64,000 nt of DNA from Alkalihalophilus pseudofirmus OF4. Lineage in GTDB: Bacteria; Bacillota; Bacilli; Bacillales; Bacillaceae_D. The translations under genes and the position numbers were made by a program. The stretch lies in assembly GCF_000005825.2 (NCBI RefSeq), contig NC_013791.2, forward strand, positions 2,356,001 to 2,420,000, in the 5' to 3' direction. Of the stretch, positions 41,562 to 51,821 are shown one piece after another; within the stretch, counting starts at the first letter, position 1, and each line of letters starts with the position of its first letter. The notes under the pieces were generated by a model that did no database searches, had not been told where the DNA came from, and saw only the letters and a list, made by a program, of their open reading frames with translations.

Positions 41562-44327
41562 TTAGTTATTGTAATGCGTCTCAACCGTCTCTGCACATGA
41601 CTTACACAGTCCAGGGTGAGAATCATTTGTTCCAACTGTCGGTGTAACTACCCAACAGCGCTCACATGTTTCACCTTCTGCTTTTTCAACAACGATACGA
41701 AGAGTATCAAAGCTCATAGCATCTTCAGGTGCTGCCTCAACGCCAGCTTTTATTCGAACCGCTGAGACGATAAATAATTTCTCTAAATTAGGTGTAGTGT
41801 TTAATAACTCTAATACATTCCCATCTGCATATAATGTAACAGCAGCTGTTAATGATTTACCAATTTTCTTATCATTTCTTGCTTGTTCTAATGCTTTAAG
41901 AACATCATCACGAACAGCCATGAAGTGCTGCCATTTGGCTTTCAACTGTTCCACATCACCAAATGATTCAGCCTCTGGCATATCTGTTAACTGAACACTT
42001 GCTTCACTTACAGCAGGGATCTCTTCCCATACTTCATCAGCAGTGTGAGATAGGATCGGTGATACTAGCTTCGTTAACGTAAGAACACTTTCGTACATAA
42101 CCGTTTGAATTTTACGACGCTCAGCGTGATCTGCATGTTCAATATAAAGAGTATCTTTAGCCAGATCCATATAGAACGAACTTAATTCAATTGTGCAGAA
42201 ATTATGGATCGTGTGATAAACAGTAGAGAATTGGTATTGATCATATGCATCTTTTACCTTTTCAATCACTTCATTTAATTTAACAAGCATAAATAAATGA
42301 ACGCCATCAAGATCCTCGTTCTTTACACGATTCACAGCAGGATCAAAGTCATGTAAATTACCGAGCAAGAAACGGAAGGTGTTACGAATTTTACGATAAG
42401 ACTCAGATACTTGTTTTAAAATCTTATCAGAAACACGTACATCAGACTGATAATCTACAGAAGCTACCCAAAGCCTTAAAATGTCGGCTCCCAATTGCTT
42501 CATAACATCGTTAGGAACGACAACATTACCTACCGACTTACTCATCTTGCGCCCTTGCCCATCAAGAGCAAACCCGTGGCTTAGTACGCCTTTATATGGT
42601 GCTTTTCCAGTTACGGCAACACTAGTTGATAAAGAAGAGTTAAACCAGCCGCGATATTGGTCTGAACCTTCAAGGTAAAGATCTGCCGGGCGAGCTAATT
42701 CTGCGCGTTCTTCAAGTACCGCTTGATGGGATGAACCTGAGTCAAACCATACATCCATAATATCCATTTCACGAGTAAATTCACCGTTTGGACTATGTTC
42801 TGAAGTAAAGCCTTCAGGCAATAACTCTTTTGTATCCCATTCAAACCAAATATTTGACCCGTGTTCACGGAAAAGAGCTGATACATGATCGATCGTTTCA
42901 TCCGTGATAATCGGTTCACCATTTTCCCCGTAAAATACCGGAATAGGCACACCCCATGCACGCTGTCTCGAAATACACCAATCCCCACGGTCACGAACCA
43001 TGTTGTAAAGTCTTGTTTCTCCCCATGAAGGGATCCATTCTACATCGTTAATCGCTTGAAGAAGCTCATCTCGGAAATCAGCAATGGAAGCAAACCATTG
43101 AGCTGTAGCACGATAGATTACCGGCTTTTTTGTTCTCCAATCATGAGCATAAGAGTGGGTAATGAATGTTAATTTCATTAATGCGCCCACTTCATCGAGC
43201 TTTTCAGTAATCGGCTTATTCGCCTGATCATAAAACATTCCTTCAAATCCAGGAGCTTCCTCTGTCATATTCCCTTTATCATCAACCGGGCATAAAACAT
43301 CCAGACCATACTTTTGTCCGACAAGATAATCTTCTTCCCCGTGTCCTGGTGCTGTATGAACACAACCTGTACCAGCATCTAGTGTTACATGGTCTCCACA
43401 CATAACGAGTGAATCACGTCCGTAAAGCGGGTGGGTCGCCACAACATGCTCAAGCTCTTGACCTTTTACAGTTTTTTCAACTTCTACTTGCTCCCATTCA
43501 AATTCAGCTTGAAGCTTTTCAAGTAAGCCAGCTGCAACGACATATTTCTCGTCATTTACTTTTACTACGTTGTAATCAAGCTCAGGATGTACAGAAATTC
43601 CTAAGTTTGCTGGGATCGTCCAAGGAGTTGTTGTCCAAATAATGATTTTCTCATCACCAGCTAAAACATTTTTGCCATCCTTAATATTAAAAGCCACATA
43701 AATAGAAGGCGAACGTTTGTCATGATACTCAATTTCAGCTTCAGCTAAAGCTGATTCAGAAGAAGGCGACCAATAAACAGGTTTTTTCCCTTTGTAGATA
43801 TAGCCTTTTTTAGCCATATCACCGAATACTTTAATTTGCTGAGCTTCATATTCTTTATCCAGGGTTACATAAGGGTTCCACCAATCTCCTCTGACACCTA
43901 ACCGCATAAATTGTTCACACTGACGGCTGACTTGCTCACGTGCATACTCTTCACAAAGCTTACGAAAAGCAGCAACGGTCATTTCCTTGCGTTTTACTTT
44001 ACCGTTTTTAGTTAATGCTGTTTCAATTGGCAGACCATGTGTGTCCCAACCAGGTACATATGGAGCATGAAATCCATTCATTGATTTATAGCGAACAATG
44101 AAGTCTTTCAGTACTTTGTTTAAAGCATGACCCATGTGAATATCGCCATTGGCATAAGGAGGTCCATCATGCAGTACAAATAGAGGACGACCTTCTGTTC
44201 TTTTTTGCACGGCTTGGTAAATATCTTGCTCGTTCCATTTTTCTTGACGTTTCGGTTCATTGTTCGGTAAGTTCCCGCGCATCGGGAAATCCGTTTTTGG
44301 CATAAGTAACGTTTGTTTATAATCCAT
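41562..44327 (-). CDS. ileS: Isoleucyl-tRNA synthetase
   Basis: A 921-residue class Ia synthetase. The HIGH-type motif is HMGHALNKV near residue 67, and KMSKSVGN near 595. The large CP1 editing domain contains [11 protein letters not shown] (about 230). The C-terminal zinc site has four cysteines, CERCWVVT...LCKSC. AAGGAGG nine bases upstream supports the start. It is controlled by a T-box leader. Confidence 0.97.
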   Translation of the reverse strand: MDYKQTLLMPKTDFPMRGNLPNNEPKRQEKWNEQDIYQAVQKRTEGRPLFVLHDGPPYANGDIHMGHALNKVLKDFIVRYKSMNGFHAPYVPGWDTHGLPIETALTKNGKVKRKEMTVAAFRKLCEEYAREQVSRQCEQFMRLGVRGDWWNPYVTLDKEYEAQQIKVFGDMAKKGYIYKGKKPVYWSPSSESALAEAEIEYHDKRSPSIYVAFNIKDGKNVLAGDEKIIIWTTTPWTIPANLGISVHPELDYNVVKVNDEKYVVAAGLLEKLQAEFEWEQVEVEKTVKGQELEHVVATHPLYGRDSLVMCGDHVTLDAGTGCVHTAPGHGEEDYLVGQKYGLDVLCPVDDKGNMTEEAPGFEGMFYDQANKPITEKLDEVGALMKLTFITHSYAHDWRTKKPVIYRATAQWFASIADFRDELLQAINDVEWIPSWGETRLYNMVRDRGDWCISRQRAWGVPIPVFYGENGEPIITDETIDHVSALFREHGSNIWFEWDTKELLPEGFTSEHSPNGEFTREMDIMDVWFDSGSSHQAVLEERAELARPADLYLEGSDQYRGWFNSSLSTSVAVTGKAPYKGVLSHGFALDGQGRKMSKSVGNVVVPNDVMKQLGADILRLWVASVDYQSDVRVSDKILKQVSESYRKIRNTFRFLLGNLHDFDPAVNRVKNEDLDGVHLFMLVKLNEVIEKVKDAYDQYQFSTVYHTIHNFCTIELSSFYMDLAKDTLYIEHADHAERRKIQTVMYESVLTLTKLVSPILSHTADEVWEEIPAVSEASVQLTDMPEAESFGDVEQLKAKWQHFMAVRDDVLKALEQARNDKKIGKSLTAAVTLYADGNVLELLNTTPNLEKLFIVSAVRIKAGVEAAPEDAMSFDTLRIVVEKAEGETCERCWVVTPTVGTNDSHPGLCKSCAETVETHYNN

Positions 44328-44410
44328 TCCTTATTTCCTCCTTGTTGTTTTCACTACTCGATTATTGTGAAACATTTATGTGAATCATTCCTAACGTATA
44401 GCACGAAAAC

Positions 44411-44670
44411 AAAAAAAGTCCCCTCATCCCAAATAGGGACGAGAAGACTTACCCGTGGTACCACCCTAATGAAAAGAAATAGTGTAATGCATGAAGACCG
44501 TGCAATAACGATTTCTCTCCACTTAGCATTCGTAACGTGAACGTGACGTCGCAGCCTACTAGATCAACTTCGTTCGGTGCAAAACTAAAGGGTGATTTTC
44601 TGTAAAGATCTATAGTTCAGGCTCGCACCACCCCTGAATCGCTTCTCTAAGATTCCTTACATACTATCCC
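44411..44670 (-). promoter_or_regulatory. T-box leader of ileS
   Basis: The T-box sequence GGTGGTACCACGGG appears on the minus strand at 44452-44467. The terminator (44411-44450: stem with GTCCC arms, then eight Us) follows it. Upstream are the AG-bulge-like GCGAG element in stem I and candidate isoleucine ATC specifiers at about 44608-44610 or 44594-44596. I could not decide which one pairs with the anticodon. Uncharged tRNA-Ile should stabilise the antiterminator. Confidence 0.85.
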
Positions 44671-44703
44671 TTATCATTGTCGTATGCTATATAAGTAATC
44701 ATT

Positions 44704-44733
44704 ATTATATGCTAAATGAGATGCGCTGTGCAA
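44704..44733 (-). promoter_or_regulatory. Candidate SigA promoter of ileS
   Basis: TTGCAC (44728-44733) and TATAAT (44704-44709) on the minus strand, 18 bases apart, about 40 bases before the T-box stem I. The -35 lies inside a perfect inverted repeat (44724-44732 with 44736-44744) that follows divIVA, so a terminator-like hairpin and this promoter overlap. Confidence 0.6.
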
Positions 44734-44756
44734 GGTGCACAGCGAAAATGAATGAA

Positions 44757-45251
44757 TTAGGATTGTTCTTTTTCCAATTCATGTTCTTCTGGTTCGACAA
44801 ACTCGTCCCAGTCATCTGTTTTTAACATCTCTAATTGCGCTTCAATTAACATTTTGAAACGCATTTTATAAACAGATGCCTGCTTTTTTAATTCTTCCAT
44901 CTCAATCATGATTTTACGTGACTTTGATAAAGAATCATTAATAATACGATCAGCATTCTTCTCAGCTTCTTTAACGATTAACTGAGCTTCTTTTTGCGCA
45001 TTGCGCCTTACCTCTTCTGCTGACTCTTGAGCAACTAGAATAGACTTGTTTAATGTTTCTTCAATGTTCTTAAAGTGCTCAAGCTTCTCATCTAAATCAG
45101 TTACTCGATCAAACAATTCTTTCTTCTCACGCAGCACAGCTTCATAGTCTTTAATGACTTGATCAAGAAATTCATTGACTTCATCTTCATCATACCCTCT
45201 GAAACCTCTGGTAAATTCCTTGTTGTGAATATCTAATGGTGTTAAAGGCAC
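44757..45251 (-). CDS. divIVA: Cell-division site and polarity protein DivIVA
   Basis: A 164-residue coiled-coil protein that binds negatively curved membrane at septa and poles. The N-terminal lipid-binding domain is PLTPLDIHNKEF...GYDEDEVNEFLDQV, followed by two coiled-coil regions to the C-terminus. No ATG fits: the natural start is a GTG at 45251, giving MPLTPLDIH and exactly the B. subtilis length, with GGGGGTG upstream. It follows ylmH as usual. Confidence 0.93.
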   Translation of the reverse strand: MPLTPLDIHNKEFTRGFRGYDEDEVNEFLDQVIKDYEAVLREKKELFDRVTDLDEKLEHFKNIEETLNKSILVAQESAEEVRRNAQKEAQLIVKEAEKNADRIINDSLSKSRKIMIEMEELKKQASVYKMRFKMLIEAQLEMLKTDDWDEFVEPEEHELEKEQS

Positions 45252-45389
45252 CTTTGCCACCCCCAATTTTAAACTTTTCTTGGAATTTCACTTTTTCATT
45301 ACTCTGTAGTTTATTTTTCTTATATTCGACAAAAAAAGAGTAAAACCTTTTATTCCCACAAAGAAATAATTGGAAACATCATTATCTGA

Positions 45390-46163
45390 CTATAATAATC
45401 TCGCGTAACGAATTCTAATTTTATCTTTTTTTGTCCGGCCTAATTGTTCTAGCACTTTACTGCGTCCGTGTCCACGAACAGATATGTAATCTCCTTCTTT
45501 AACCAAGAAGTCCACGTGATCTGTTACCCGCCAATTCACTTTAACGAAGCCTCTTTCAATATACGGCTTCACTTTTGCACGAGAAAGATTATAGATTTCT
45601 GAGAGGATGACATCAAGCCTCATTGAGGAAACGGTCGTGCCCTCCTCCGTCCATTTTTCTTCTGGTGTTTTTAGTTGTTCAAGTGAAATAGGCACTAAGT
45701 CAATACTAGCCTTACCAATCTTCTCTACATTCATTTTCACGAAGTCAGCGATTTCACTTGCTACAACTAATTGAATATCATCCTGAGTAATCATGATATC
45801 CCCAAATTTTTCTCGTTTAAGCCCAATATTCATCAAAGAACCTAATACATCAGAATGGGTGAGTGTAATGAATTTGGCAGGGTAATTTATCGAGAAATAA
45901 GCTAAATTAAAATCAGATTGTTCAATTACTAAATAGGAAGGGCAAAGATAAGCTCGCTTTCTCTCAGAGTCATCTGCTCCTCCAAAAAATTGATACGACA
46001 GCTCGTCATCATTTCCAATAATTAATCGAACAATATCTTGCTCTCTTGGGTCAAGGAAATCGGTTCTGCGCTCTTGATGCATCACACTGACTTCCTCTTT
46101 CCACGATAATACTTGTTCAACAAAAGGCCTTTCTTCTTCCCTAAAATGCTGAAAAATCGACAT
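45390..46163 (-). CDS. ylmH: S4-domain RNA-binding protein YlmH
   Basis: A 257-residue protein with an N-terminal YlmH domain (DPREQDIVRLIIG...) and a C-terminal S4 RNA-binding domain (MRLDVILSEIYNLSRAKVKPYIERG, about 180-245). B. subtilis YlmH is implicated in ribosome-associated quality control, acting with RqcH like the small S4 protein RqcP. RqcH is also encoded in this window at 20.9 kb. Part of the ylm division-linked gene set. Confidence 0.88.
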   Translation of the reverse strand: MSIFQHFREEERPFVEQVLSWKEEVSVMHQERRTDFLDPREQDIVRLIIGNDDELSYQFFGGADDSERKRAYLCPSYLVIEQSDFNLAYFSINYPAKFITLTHSDVLGSLMNIGLKREKFGDIMITQDDIQLVVASEIADFVKMNVEKIGKASIDLVPISLEQLKTPEEKWTEEGTTVSSMRLDVILSEIYNLSRAKVKPYIERGFVKVNWRVTDHVDFLVKEGDYISVRGHGRSKVLEQLGRTKKDKIRIRYARLL

Positions 46164-46216
46164 GAACGAACTCCTTTAATCGAACTCCTTCAACTAAGTT
46201 GCCCGCATCCTTCACC

Positions 46217-46471
46217 TTAACTAAAAATGGCAAGAACTCCCGCGCTCGCTAAACGTAGAACAATAATCGCTACAATCGGCGATAAATCAATCATACCTAG
46301 CGGCGGAATAAAACGTCTGAATGGTTCCAAATATGGCTCGACAATGCTTCCTAAAAATTGCCCGAAAGAGGATTCACGGGCATTCGGGAACCAAGACATA
46401 AGAATATATCCAATAATTAAAAATGAGTATATATACATTGCGTTATAAAGCAATGCACCTATTGTTTGCAC
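46217..46471 (-). CDS. ylmG: YggT family protein YlmG
   Basis: An 84-residue protein with two membrane helices (about 10-27 and 60-80) and the family signature [18 protein letters not shown] between them. Role unclear; the gene is conserved beside sepF and ylmE and linked to division. Length is slightly below the usual 85-90. Confidence 0.85.
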   Translation of the reverse strand: MQTIGALLYNAMYIYSFLIIGYILMSWFPNARESSFGQFLGSIVEPYLEPFRRFIPPLGMIDLSPIVAIIVLRLASAGVLAIFS

Positions 46472-46497
46472 GAATACTTCACCACCTTTACCATACC

Positions 46498-46944
46498 TTA
46501 ACGATCAAACTGATCTTGCATCATTTCTGTAATGGTTCCTGAAACATCTACATTATCAGGTGTACACAAGAAAATATTTTGACCTAGCTTTTGAATGTCT
46601 CCTCCAATAGCATACACTGTCCCACTCAAAAAATCGACTACCCGCTTTGCCTGGTCATGGGAGACGCGTTGTAAATTGATAATGACGGCTTTGCGGCTTT
46701 TAAGATGGTCGGCAATCTCCTGTGCCTCATCATATGTTCTAGGTTCCACTAAAATGACTTTAGCCCCTTTTTGCACGCTTTGTAGACTTACAACATTTGC
46801 TGCCTGCTGCTTATCACTGCTTTTTTTCCCTCTTTGGGGAGTGGGCTCTATTTCATCTTCTGAAGCTTCTTCGACAACCTCTTCATATTCCCTTACGTCA
46901 TCTTCTAATTCAAAAAATCGCTTAAATTTCTTTTTCATCCCCAT
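46498..46944 (-). CDS. sepF: Cell division protein SepF
   Basis: A 148-residue FtsZ-binding protein. The N-terminal amphipathic membrane anchor ([15 protein letters not shown]) is followed by an acidic linker and the SepF core (about 55-140, with [21 protein letters not shown] and [18 protein letters not shown]). It bundles FtsZ and ties it to the membrane, alongside FtsA. Usual length. Confidence 0.93.
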   Translation of the reverse strand: MGMKKKFKRFFELEDDVREYEEVVEEASEDEIEPTPQRGKKSSDKQQAANVVSLQSVQKGAKVILVEPRTYDEAQEIADHLKSRKAVIINLQRVSHDQAKRVVDFLSGTVYAIGGDIQKLGQNIFLCTPDNVDVSGTITEMMQDQFDR

Positions 46945-46979
46945 AAACCATCCCTCCTCTTAATAGTTGTCCTCTTTTA

Positions 46980-47669
46980 TCAATTTCCTTCTTTTTTCTC
47001 ATTGCCGACAAGTGATGTACCAATACGTATAAAGGTGGCTCCTTCTTCAATAGCTACTTGGTAGTCATTAGACATTCCCATTGACAGCTCTGTACACGGA
47101 GCATGAGAATAGTTTTTGGCCTGAATATCTAATTGAATTTTCTTTAAGGCCTTAAAGATTGGTCTCGTCTCTTCGGGATCATTGACAAATGGCGCCATTG
47201 TCATTAAACCTATAATTTTCAAGGAAGGGTACGCTTCTAACTCTTGTATAAACTCATCTACTTCCTCTATATCAAGACCTGCTTTCGACTCTTCTTTTGA
47301 GACATTTACTTGAACAAAACATGCCAGTTCCCTATCTAAACGCTTGTCCAATTCTTTAGCAAGCGACACCCGATCAAGAGAATGCAGATAAGAAATATGA
47401 GGGGCTACTTTTTTTACTTTTTTTGACTGGAGGGAGCCTATAAAATGCCAAGAAACCTGTTCTTGAATGTCTTCTTGTTTCATAGCTAATCCTTCCGCTC
47501 TATTTTCCCCTAAATGAACAACGCCTGCATCAATCGCCTCTTTTGCTCGCTCGTTGCTGACATATTTGGTCACTGCAACCACATTTATCGAGGCAGGATC
47601 TCTACCGATCCGGTCACAAATGGACGCTATTTCACTTTGTATTTTGTCAAAATTCTCCTTGACTGACAT
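46980..47669 (-). CDS. ylmE: PLP homeostasis protein YlmE (YggS/PLPBP family)
   Basis: A 229-residue alanine-racemase-fold protein that binds pyridoxal phosphate. The PLP lysine is in VVAVTKYVS near residue 35; HFIGSLQSKK near 80 and LSMGMSNDYQVAIEEGATFIRIGT near the end are family signatures. The ATG at 47669 (MSVKENFD) is preferred; an in-frame GTG two codons upstream overlaps its ribosome site. In the ylm operon between pgeF and sepF. Confidence 0.9.
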   Translation of the reverse strand: MSVKENFDKIQSEIASICDRIGRDPASINVVAVTKYVSNERAKEAIDAGVVHLGENRAEGLAMKQEDIQEQVSWHFIGSLQSKKVKKVAPHISYLHSLDRVSLAKELDKRLDRELACFVQVNVSKEESKAGLDIEEVDEFIQELEAYPSLKIIGLMTMAPFVNDPEETRPIFKALKKIQLDIQAKNYSHAPCTELSMGMSNDYQVAIEEGATFIRIGTSLVGNEKKEGN

Positions 47670-47703
47670 ATTCACTTCACCTTACTTTCTTCTTACCAAC
47701 CAT

Positions 47704-48522
47704 TTACCTAAGGCCGATATAACTCATAAATCTGCCTGTTTTACCTGATTCAGCCCGGTATGAATAGAGTCTGTCATCTTCAGCTGTACAAATAGAAGAA
47801 ACATAAATATTTCGTTCTTCGATGCCAGCTTCAATTAATAAATGCTTATTTAATAACCTTAAATCTAATTGATATTTTCCATTTACCTTTTTTGTGTAAA
47901 CTACTTTTTCTTCAGCATAGGGTAGTGCATTAATCACCTTATTAATGACAAAATCATCAACTTCGTATGCCTCTTTACTAATGCAAGGTGCAATAGCCAC
48001 CTGAATATCATTAAGAGGAACTCCTTCATCATTGTTCCATTTCTCAATCATCTTAGGACCAATTAATTGGACAGTTCCCTTCCAGCCTGCATGGGCGACA
48101 CCGATTATTCCGTGGTTTTTTGCAAAGAAAAGCAAAGGTACACAATCTGCATATAGGCTGGTTAATAAGATTCCTCGCTCCTTGGTATACAAACCATCTG
48201 CAGCAGAAATCGCATCCTGTATTGTTCTTGCTCCTAAACCCATGTCTTCTTTTGTTACTTTCTGTATTGTTGAACCATGAACCTGTTCTGAACCTACCCA
48301 TTGACTCAAAGGAAAGGAAATAATTTCAGCAAATCTCTCACGATTTTTTAATACAGTATCTGATTCATCATTCACATGGAACCCCATATTAAGGGTATTA
48401 AAAGGCGGCTCGCTTAATCCGCCCTTTCTTGTTGTAATGCCAGCAACAAGATCTGAGTTTTCATTTTGCCATGGTTCTACTGATAAACATTCTGGGTGGA
48501 TTTCACTAAATACCTCTCCCAT
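47704..48522 (-). CDS. pgeF: PgeF/YlmD family protein (DUF152, laccase-domain)
   Basis: A 272-residue protein with the laccase-like DUF152 fold. Metal-binding motifs are WVGSEQVHGSTI near 72, LYADCVPLLFF near 122 and VAHAGWKGTVQ near 140. Homologues have been described as purine nucleoside phosphorylase/adenosine deaminase and as a peptidoglycan editing factor. The ATG at 48522 has GGAGGTG upstream. Start of the ylmDEFGH set. Confidence 0.9.
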   Translation of the reverse strand: MGEVFSEIHPECLSVEPWQNENSDLVAGITTRKGGLSEPPFNTLNMGFHVNDESDTVLKNRERFAEIISFPLSQWVGSEQVHGSTIQKVTKEDMGLGARTIQDAISAADGLYTKERGILLTSLYADCVPLLFFAKNHGIIGVAHAGWKGTVQLIGPKMIEKWNNDEGVPLNDIQVAIAPCISKEAYEVDDFVINKVINALPYAEEKVVYTKKVNGKYQLDLRLLNKHLLIEAGIEERNIYVSSICTAEDDRLYSYRAESGKTGRFMSYIGLR

Positions 48523-48615
48523 TATGTTCCACCTCCGACTTGCTGCTTCTAAAAACTTAGTTTGGTTATAGTTTACCATAATTGACCGCTTACAAGAAAC
48601 GACTTTATTCCTTTT

Positions 48616-48936
48616 TCACCGCCTTCTTGTTGTCGTTCGCTGGCTCATATTAGTAAATGGCCGTCTAAACCCTTCTGGTACTTCAACTAATATAACATCG
48701 GAACCGATCTTAATGATGTTCTTCCAAGGAATGATCACTTCCTGTTCTTCCCTGCCAAAAAGCCCCATCATCTTACCCGTCCCGTTTATTACCATTGCTT
48801 CAATTTCACCTGTTTGTAAATTAATATCTAAATCAGTTAAGTGACCTAGCCTTTTTCCATTCTCCATGTTAACGATATCTTTTGCCTGCAGATCAGATAT
48901 TTTCATCATGTGACTCATCACCTCTTTTTCAGTCAT
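48616..48936 (-). CDS. ylmC: PRC-barrel domain protein YlmC
   Basis: A 106-residue protein of the YlmC/YmxH family: one PRC-barrel domain (KISDLQAKDIVNMENGKRLG to VEVPEGFRRPF) and a basic tail RTTTRRR. The role is unknown; family members are sporulation-linked. Start uncertain: 48936 has GGGAGGAGAGG upstream, but a later ATG (MMKISDLQ) would give a length closer to the family. Confidence 0.82.
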   Translation of the reverse strand: MTEKEVMSHMMKISDLQAKDIVNMENGKRLGHLTDLDINLQTGEIEAMVINGTGKMMGLFGREEQEVIIPWKNIIKIGSDVILVEVPEGFRRPFTNMSQRTTTRRR

Positions 48937-49011
48937 ATCCTCTCCTCCCATTGTATGCGCTTAGTTCTATGAATTATGAACAAGTTTAAATGAGACTAAG
49001 GGTAGAAATGA

Positions 49012-49046
49012 CAAAAAGCCCTTACGAAATCGTTCGTAAGAGCCTT
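49012..49046 (-). terminator. Intrinsic terminator after sigG
   Basis: An 11-bp stem (49018-49028 with 49033-49043, one mismatch) with a 4-base loop, followed on the minus strand by UUUUUGU. It starts 30 bases past the sigG stop. Confidence 0.85.
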
Positions 49047-49074
49047 TTGCTGATTGATTTGTTTACAAAACGTG

Positions 49075-49860
49075 TTAACTTTGAGCATGCTTATTCATTT
49101 GTTGGATAGCGGCCTTTTCTAGCCTTGATACTTGAGCTTGTGAAATACCAATTTCATCAGCGACTTCCATTTGAGTTTTCCCTTGGAAGAAGCGCATATT
49201 TAAAATCATTTTTTCTCGATCATTCAGGCGGATCATGGCTTCTTTTAATGCAATTTCTTCTACCCAGTTAACATCCTTATTACGCTCATCACTTATTTGA
49301 TCCATTACAAAGATTGGGTCTCCCCCATCATTGTAAATCGGTTCAAACAAAGAGACAGGGTCTTGAATTGCATCAAGGGCAAAAACCACATCTTCTTTTG
49401 GCACATCAAGAACTTTTGCAATCTCTTGTACTGTCGGCTCATTTTCACGCTTTTTTTCAGCCATCAGTTGATCTCTGACCTGCAGCGCTTTATAAGCGAT
49501 ATCACGTAAAGATCTTGAAACTCGTATTGGATTATTATCACGCAGATACCTTCTTATCTCACCAATAATCATAGGTACTGCATACGTTGAAAATTTGACA
49601 TTTTGACTTAAATCAAAGTTGTCAATTGATTTCATTAACCCAATACAACCTACTTGAAATAAATCATCGACGTACTCCCCGCGATTGTTGAATCGTTGAA
49701 TAACGCTTAACACTAAACGTAAATTACCATTAACTAACACTTCTCTTGCACTGTCATCACCACTTTGTAACTGAGTAAATAATTCGCGCATTTCGGTGTT
49801 TTTTAATACTGGAAGCTTTGATGTATCTACCCCACAGATTTCAACTTTATTTCGTGTCAA
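49075..49860 (-). CDS. sigG: Sporulation sigma factor SigG
   Basis: A 261-residue sigma-70-type factor of the late forespore. It starts at a TTG (49860) giving MTRNKVEICGVDTSKLPVLK, matching other SigG proteins; GGAGGGAAAG precedes it. Region 2 includes FNNRGEYVDDLFQVGCIGL and FSTYAVPMIIGEIRRYLRD, and region 4 the helix-turn-helix QMEVADEIGISQAQVSRLEKAA. A forespore-type promoter lies directly upstream. Confidence 0.96.
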   Translation of the reverse strand: MTRNKVEICGVDTSKLPVLKNTEMRELFTQLQSGDDSAREVLVNGNLRLVLSVIQRFNNRGEYVDDLFQVGCIGLMKSIDNFDLSQNVKFSTYAVPMIIGEIRRYLRDNNPIRVSRSLRDIAYKALQVRDQLMAEKKRENEPTVQEIAKVLDVPKEDVVFALDAIQDPVSLFEPIYNDGGDPIFVMDQISDERNKDVNWVEEIALKEAMIRLNDREKMILNMRFFQGKTQMEVADEIGISQAQVSRLEKAAIQQMNKHAQS

Positions 49861-49897
49861 TTCTTTCCCTCCTAACGCGGGAGATGATGTCAAGTAA

Positions 49898-49926
49898 AGT
49901 ATCTCCTGAGGTGGGAAAAATATGCA
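49898..49926 (-). promoter_or_regulatory. SigF/SigG-type promoter of sigG
   Basis: TGCATA (49921-49926) and GGAGATACT (49898-49906) on the minus strand, 14 bases apart, 38 bases before the sigG start. It matches the forespore sigma pattern (GCATR, then GGNNANAMT). Confidence 0.7.
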
Positions 49927-50001
49927 CAAGCTAAAATCAGTCAATTTTGACTAAAAGGGAGAGAGCTTGATACGAAACGAAAACTTCAGTAAAAAAATTT
50001 T

Positions 50002-50715
50002 TTACACCATTTTATTGAACTCTTTTTGTAGTCGTTTAATAATTCGTTTTTCTAAACGGGATATATAGGATTGAGAGATCCCAAGCATATCTGCCACATC
50101 TTTCTGTGTTTTTTCTTCTTCCCCAGCAAGTCCAAAACGAAGCTCCATGATCTGCTTTTCACGTTCATTTAACGTATGAAGAGCTTTTACTAATAATTTA
50201 CGATCTACTTTTTCTTCAATTCCGCGCGTAATGATATCCTCTTCTGTTCCAAGTACATCTGACAACAATAACTCGTTGCCATCCCAATCGATGTTAAGAG
50301 GCTCATCAAAGGACACTTCAGACCGTGTTTTATTGTTTCTGCGTAAATACATTAGAATTTCATTTTCTATACAACGAGAAGCATAGGTTGCGAGCTTAAT
50401 TTTCTTTTCAGGATTAAAGGTATTTACCGCTTTTATGAGACCGATGGTTCCTATGCTGATTAGATCCTCTATATTGATTCCTGTGTTTTCAAACTTCCTC
50501 GCTATATACACCACAAGACGCAGGTTTCTCTCGATCAGCATCGATCGAACGGCTTTATCACCCGTTGGTAGTTTCTTCAACAATACGGCTTCTTCTTCTT
50601 TAGAAAGCGGCGGGGGTAAGGCTTCACTGCCGCCGATATAATAAATCTCATCTGGCTTCATTCCCAGCTTGTGCATAATTCGATACCACAATAGCCTTAA
50701 TTTAAGTTTTAACAA
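50002..50715 (-). CDS. sigE: Pro-SigE sporulation sigma factor
   Basis: A 237-residue mother-cell sigma factor. The N-terminal pro-sequence ([17 protein letters not shown]) is removed by SpoIIGA; the mature part starts near [14 protein letters not shown]. Region 2 carries [18 protein letters not shown] and [19 protein letters not shown], region 4 [20 protein letters not shown]. It follows spoIIGA by 34 bases, one transcript. Confidence 0.96.
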   Translation of the reverse strand: MLKLKLRLLWYRIMHKLGMKPDEIYYIGGSEALPPPLSKEEEAVLLKKLPTGDKAVRSMLIERNLRLVVYIARKFENTGINIEDLISIGTIGLIKAVNTFNPEKKIKLATYASRCIENEILMYLRRNNKTRSEVSFDEPLNIDWDGNELLLSDVLGTEEDIITRGIEEKVDRKLLVKALHTLNEREKQIMELRFGLAGEEEKTQKDVADMLGISQSYISRLEKRIIKRLQKEFNKMV

Positions 50716-50749
50716 TAAAATCGCCTCCTATGATGTAAGGTAATAATCT

Positions 50750-51679
50750 TTAATTTGCGACAGGGCTTATAGAGGGTTGTCTTACAAGCGCGGGATGAAC
50801 GATACATTGATAGGTTTGATCAGGTGATAGTGATTCTTCTTGAAGTCCAATCAAAACTTGGTTGGAATGGTACACTTGTCCATCATGTTCAATCGAGACA
50901 CTATCTGGTTTTATGGCCGTTAGAAATGGATTGCTCTGTCCAATTACTTTATACGGAATAATCTTCGTCCTCTTCATCCATTCATCTGATAATTTGCTAT
51001 CTGAATCATTAAATACGTCTAAAGTTGAGATAGCAGAAATGACATCTTGTCCGAATGTTTCCTCTAAGCAAGTTGTCTCAATGATCATGACTGGCGCACG
51101 TGTTATAGGATCATGCAGCTTATTGCCACTATCTATTAGGCCTTGTGTTTTAATAGACTGGCCAAAGAGGTGAATCGTAACGGTTGCTAGCTGCTCGTAT
51201 TGAATTTTTTTCACTTCAATCGTTTCGATTCCAGCTTTAGAAAAATACCATACGAGCGGAAATCCAAAGACTACAAACACCCAGCTGATTCCGCTCCCAA
51301 ACCCGGCTTGTGCAGGAGAGGAAACAGCAGCTAGAAAATCAATTTCAGTCTGCCAAAAAAAGTGAAGAGCAAACAATCCGCCGCCAGTTATAAAGGTGAC
51401 AAAGTAAAACATCAATAGTCCCTGAAAGAAATAACTCCATCTCTTAAAACCAAATGCGATAAGGATAATAAATATAGAATAGATTGCTTTCATCCAAGGC
51501 TGATAGAATAAAGCGCCTAATGGTGTGAACATCAAAAAAACAATCAAAGATGCAAAAAGCGCGCCAACTATAAAGCGGATTCGGTTAAATCGTCTCTTTA
51601 GTACAATGGCTGTGAGAGCAATTAATAAATAATCAATACAAAAATTAAGAAACCAGATTACATCAAGATAAAGAGTCAT
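50750..51679 (-). CDS. spoIIGA: SigE-processing aspartic protease SpoIIGA
   Basis: A 309-residue protein, the same length as in B. subtilis: five membrane helices (about 1-150) then a cytoplasmic aspartic protease domain with the catalytic Asp in LIDSGNKLHDP near residue 184. It cleaves the pro-sequence of SigE after signalling from the forespore. The ATG at 51679 has AGAAGGG upstream. In B. subtilis extra genes separate it from ftsZ; here they are adjacent. Confidence 0.93.
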   Translation of the reverse strand: MTLYLDVIWFLNFCIDYLLIALTAIVLKRRFNRIRFIVGALFASLIVFLMFTPLGALFYQPWMKAIYSIFIILIAFGFKRWSYFFQGLLMFYFVTFITGGGLFALHFFWQTEIDFLAAVSSPAQAGFGSGISWVFVVFGFPLVWYFSKAGIETIEVKKIQYEQLATVTIHLFGQSIKTQGLIDSGNKLHDPITRAPVMIIETTCLEETFGQDVISAISTLDVFNDSDSKLSDEWMKRTKIIPYKVIGQSNPFLTAIKPDSVSIEHDGQVYHSNQVLIGLQEESLSPDQTYQCIVHPALVRQPSISPVAN

Positions 51680-51710
51680 CGCATCCCTTCTTACCATTCT
51701 TTTGAAATTA

Positions 51711-51764
51711 AGTATATATAAAGTCTATTAATTAGTCTGTCAGTTCATGACGAGTAATTCGATG
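51711..51764 (-). promoter_or_regulatory. Candidate Spo0A-type promoter of spoIIGA-sigE
   Basis: CTGACA (51738-51743) and TATACT (51711-51716) on the minus strand are 21 bases apart, close to the abnormally long 22-base spacing of the known spoIIG promoter. A weak 0A-like box (CATCGAA at 51758-51764; consensus TGTCGAA) sits just upstream. Confidence 0.5.
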
Positions 51765-51821
51765 TAATTTTGAAAGATTTTCACTGAATATGTCTATCTC
51801 TGGACGAAGAGTATAAAACAT

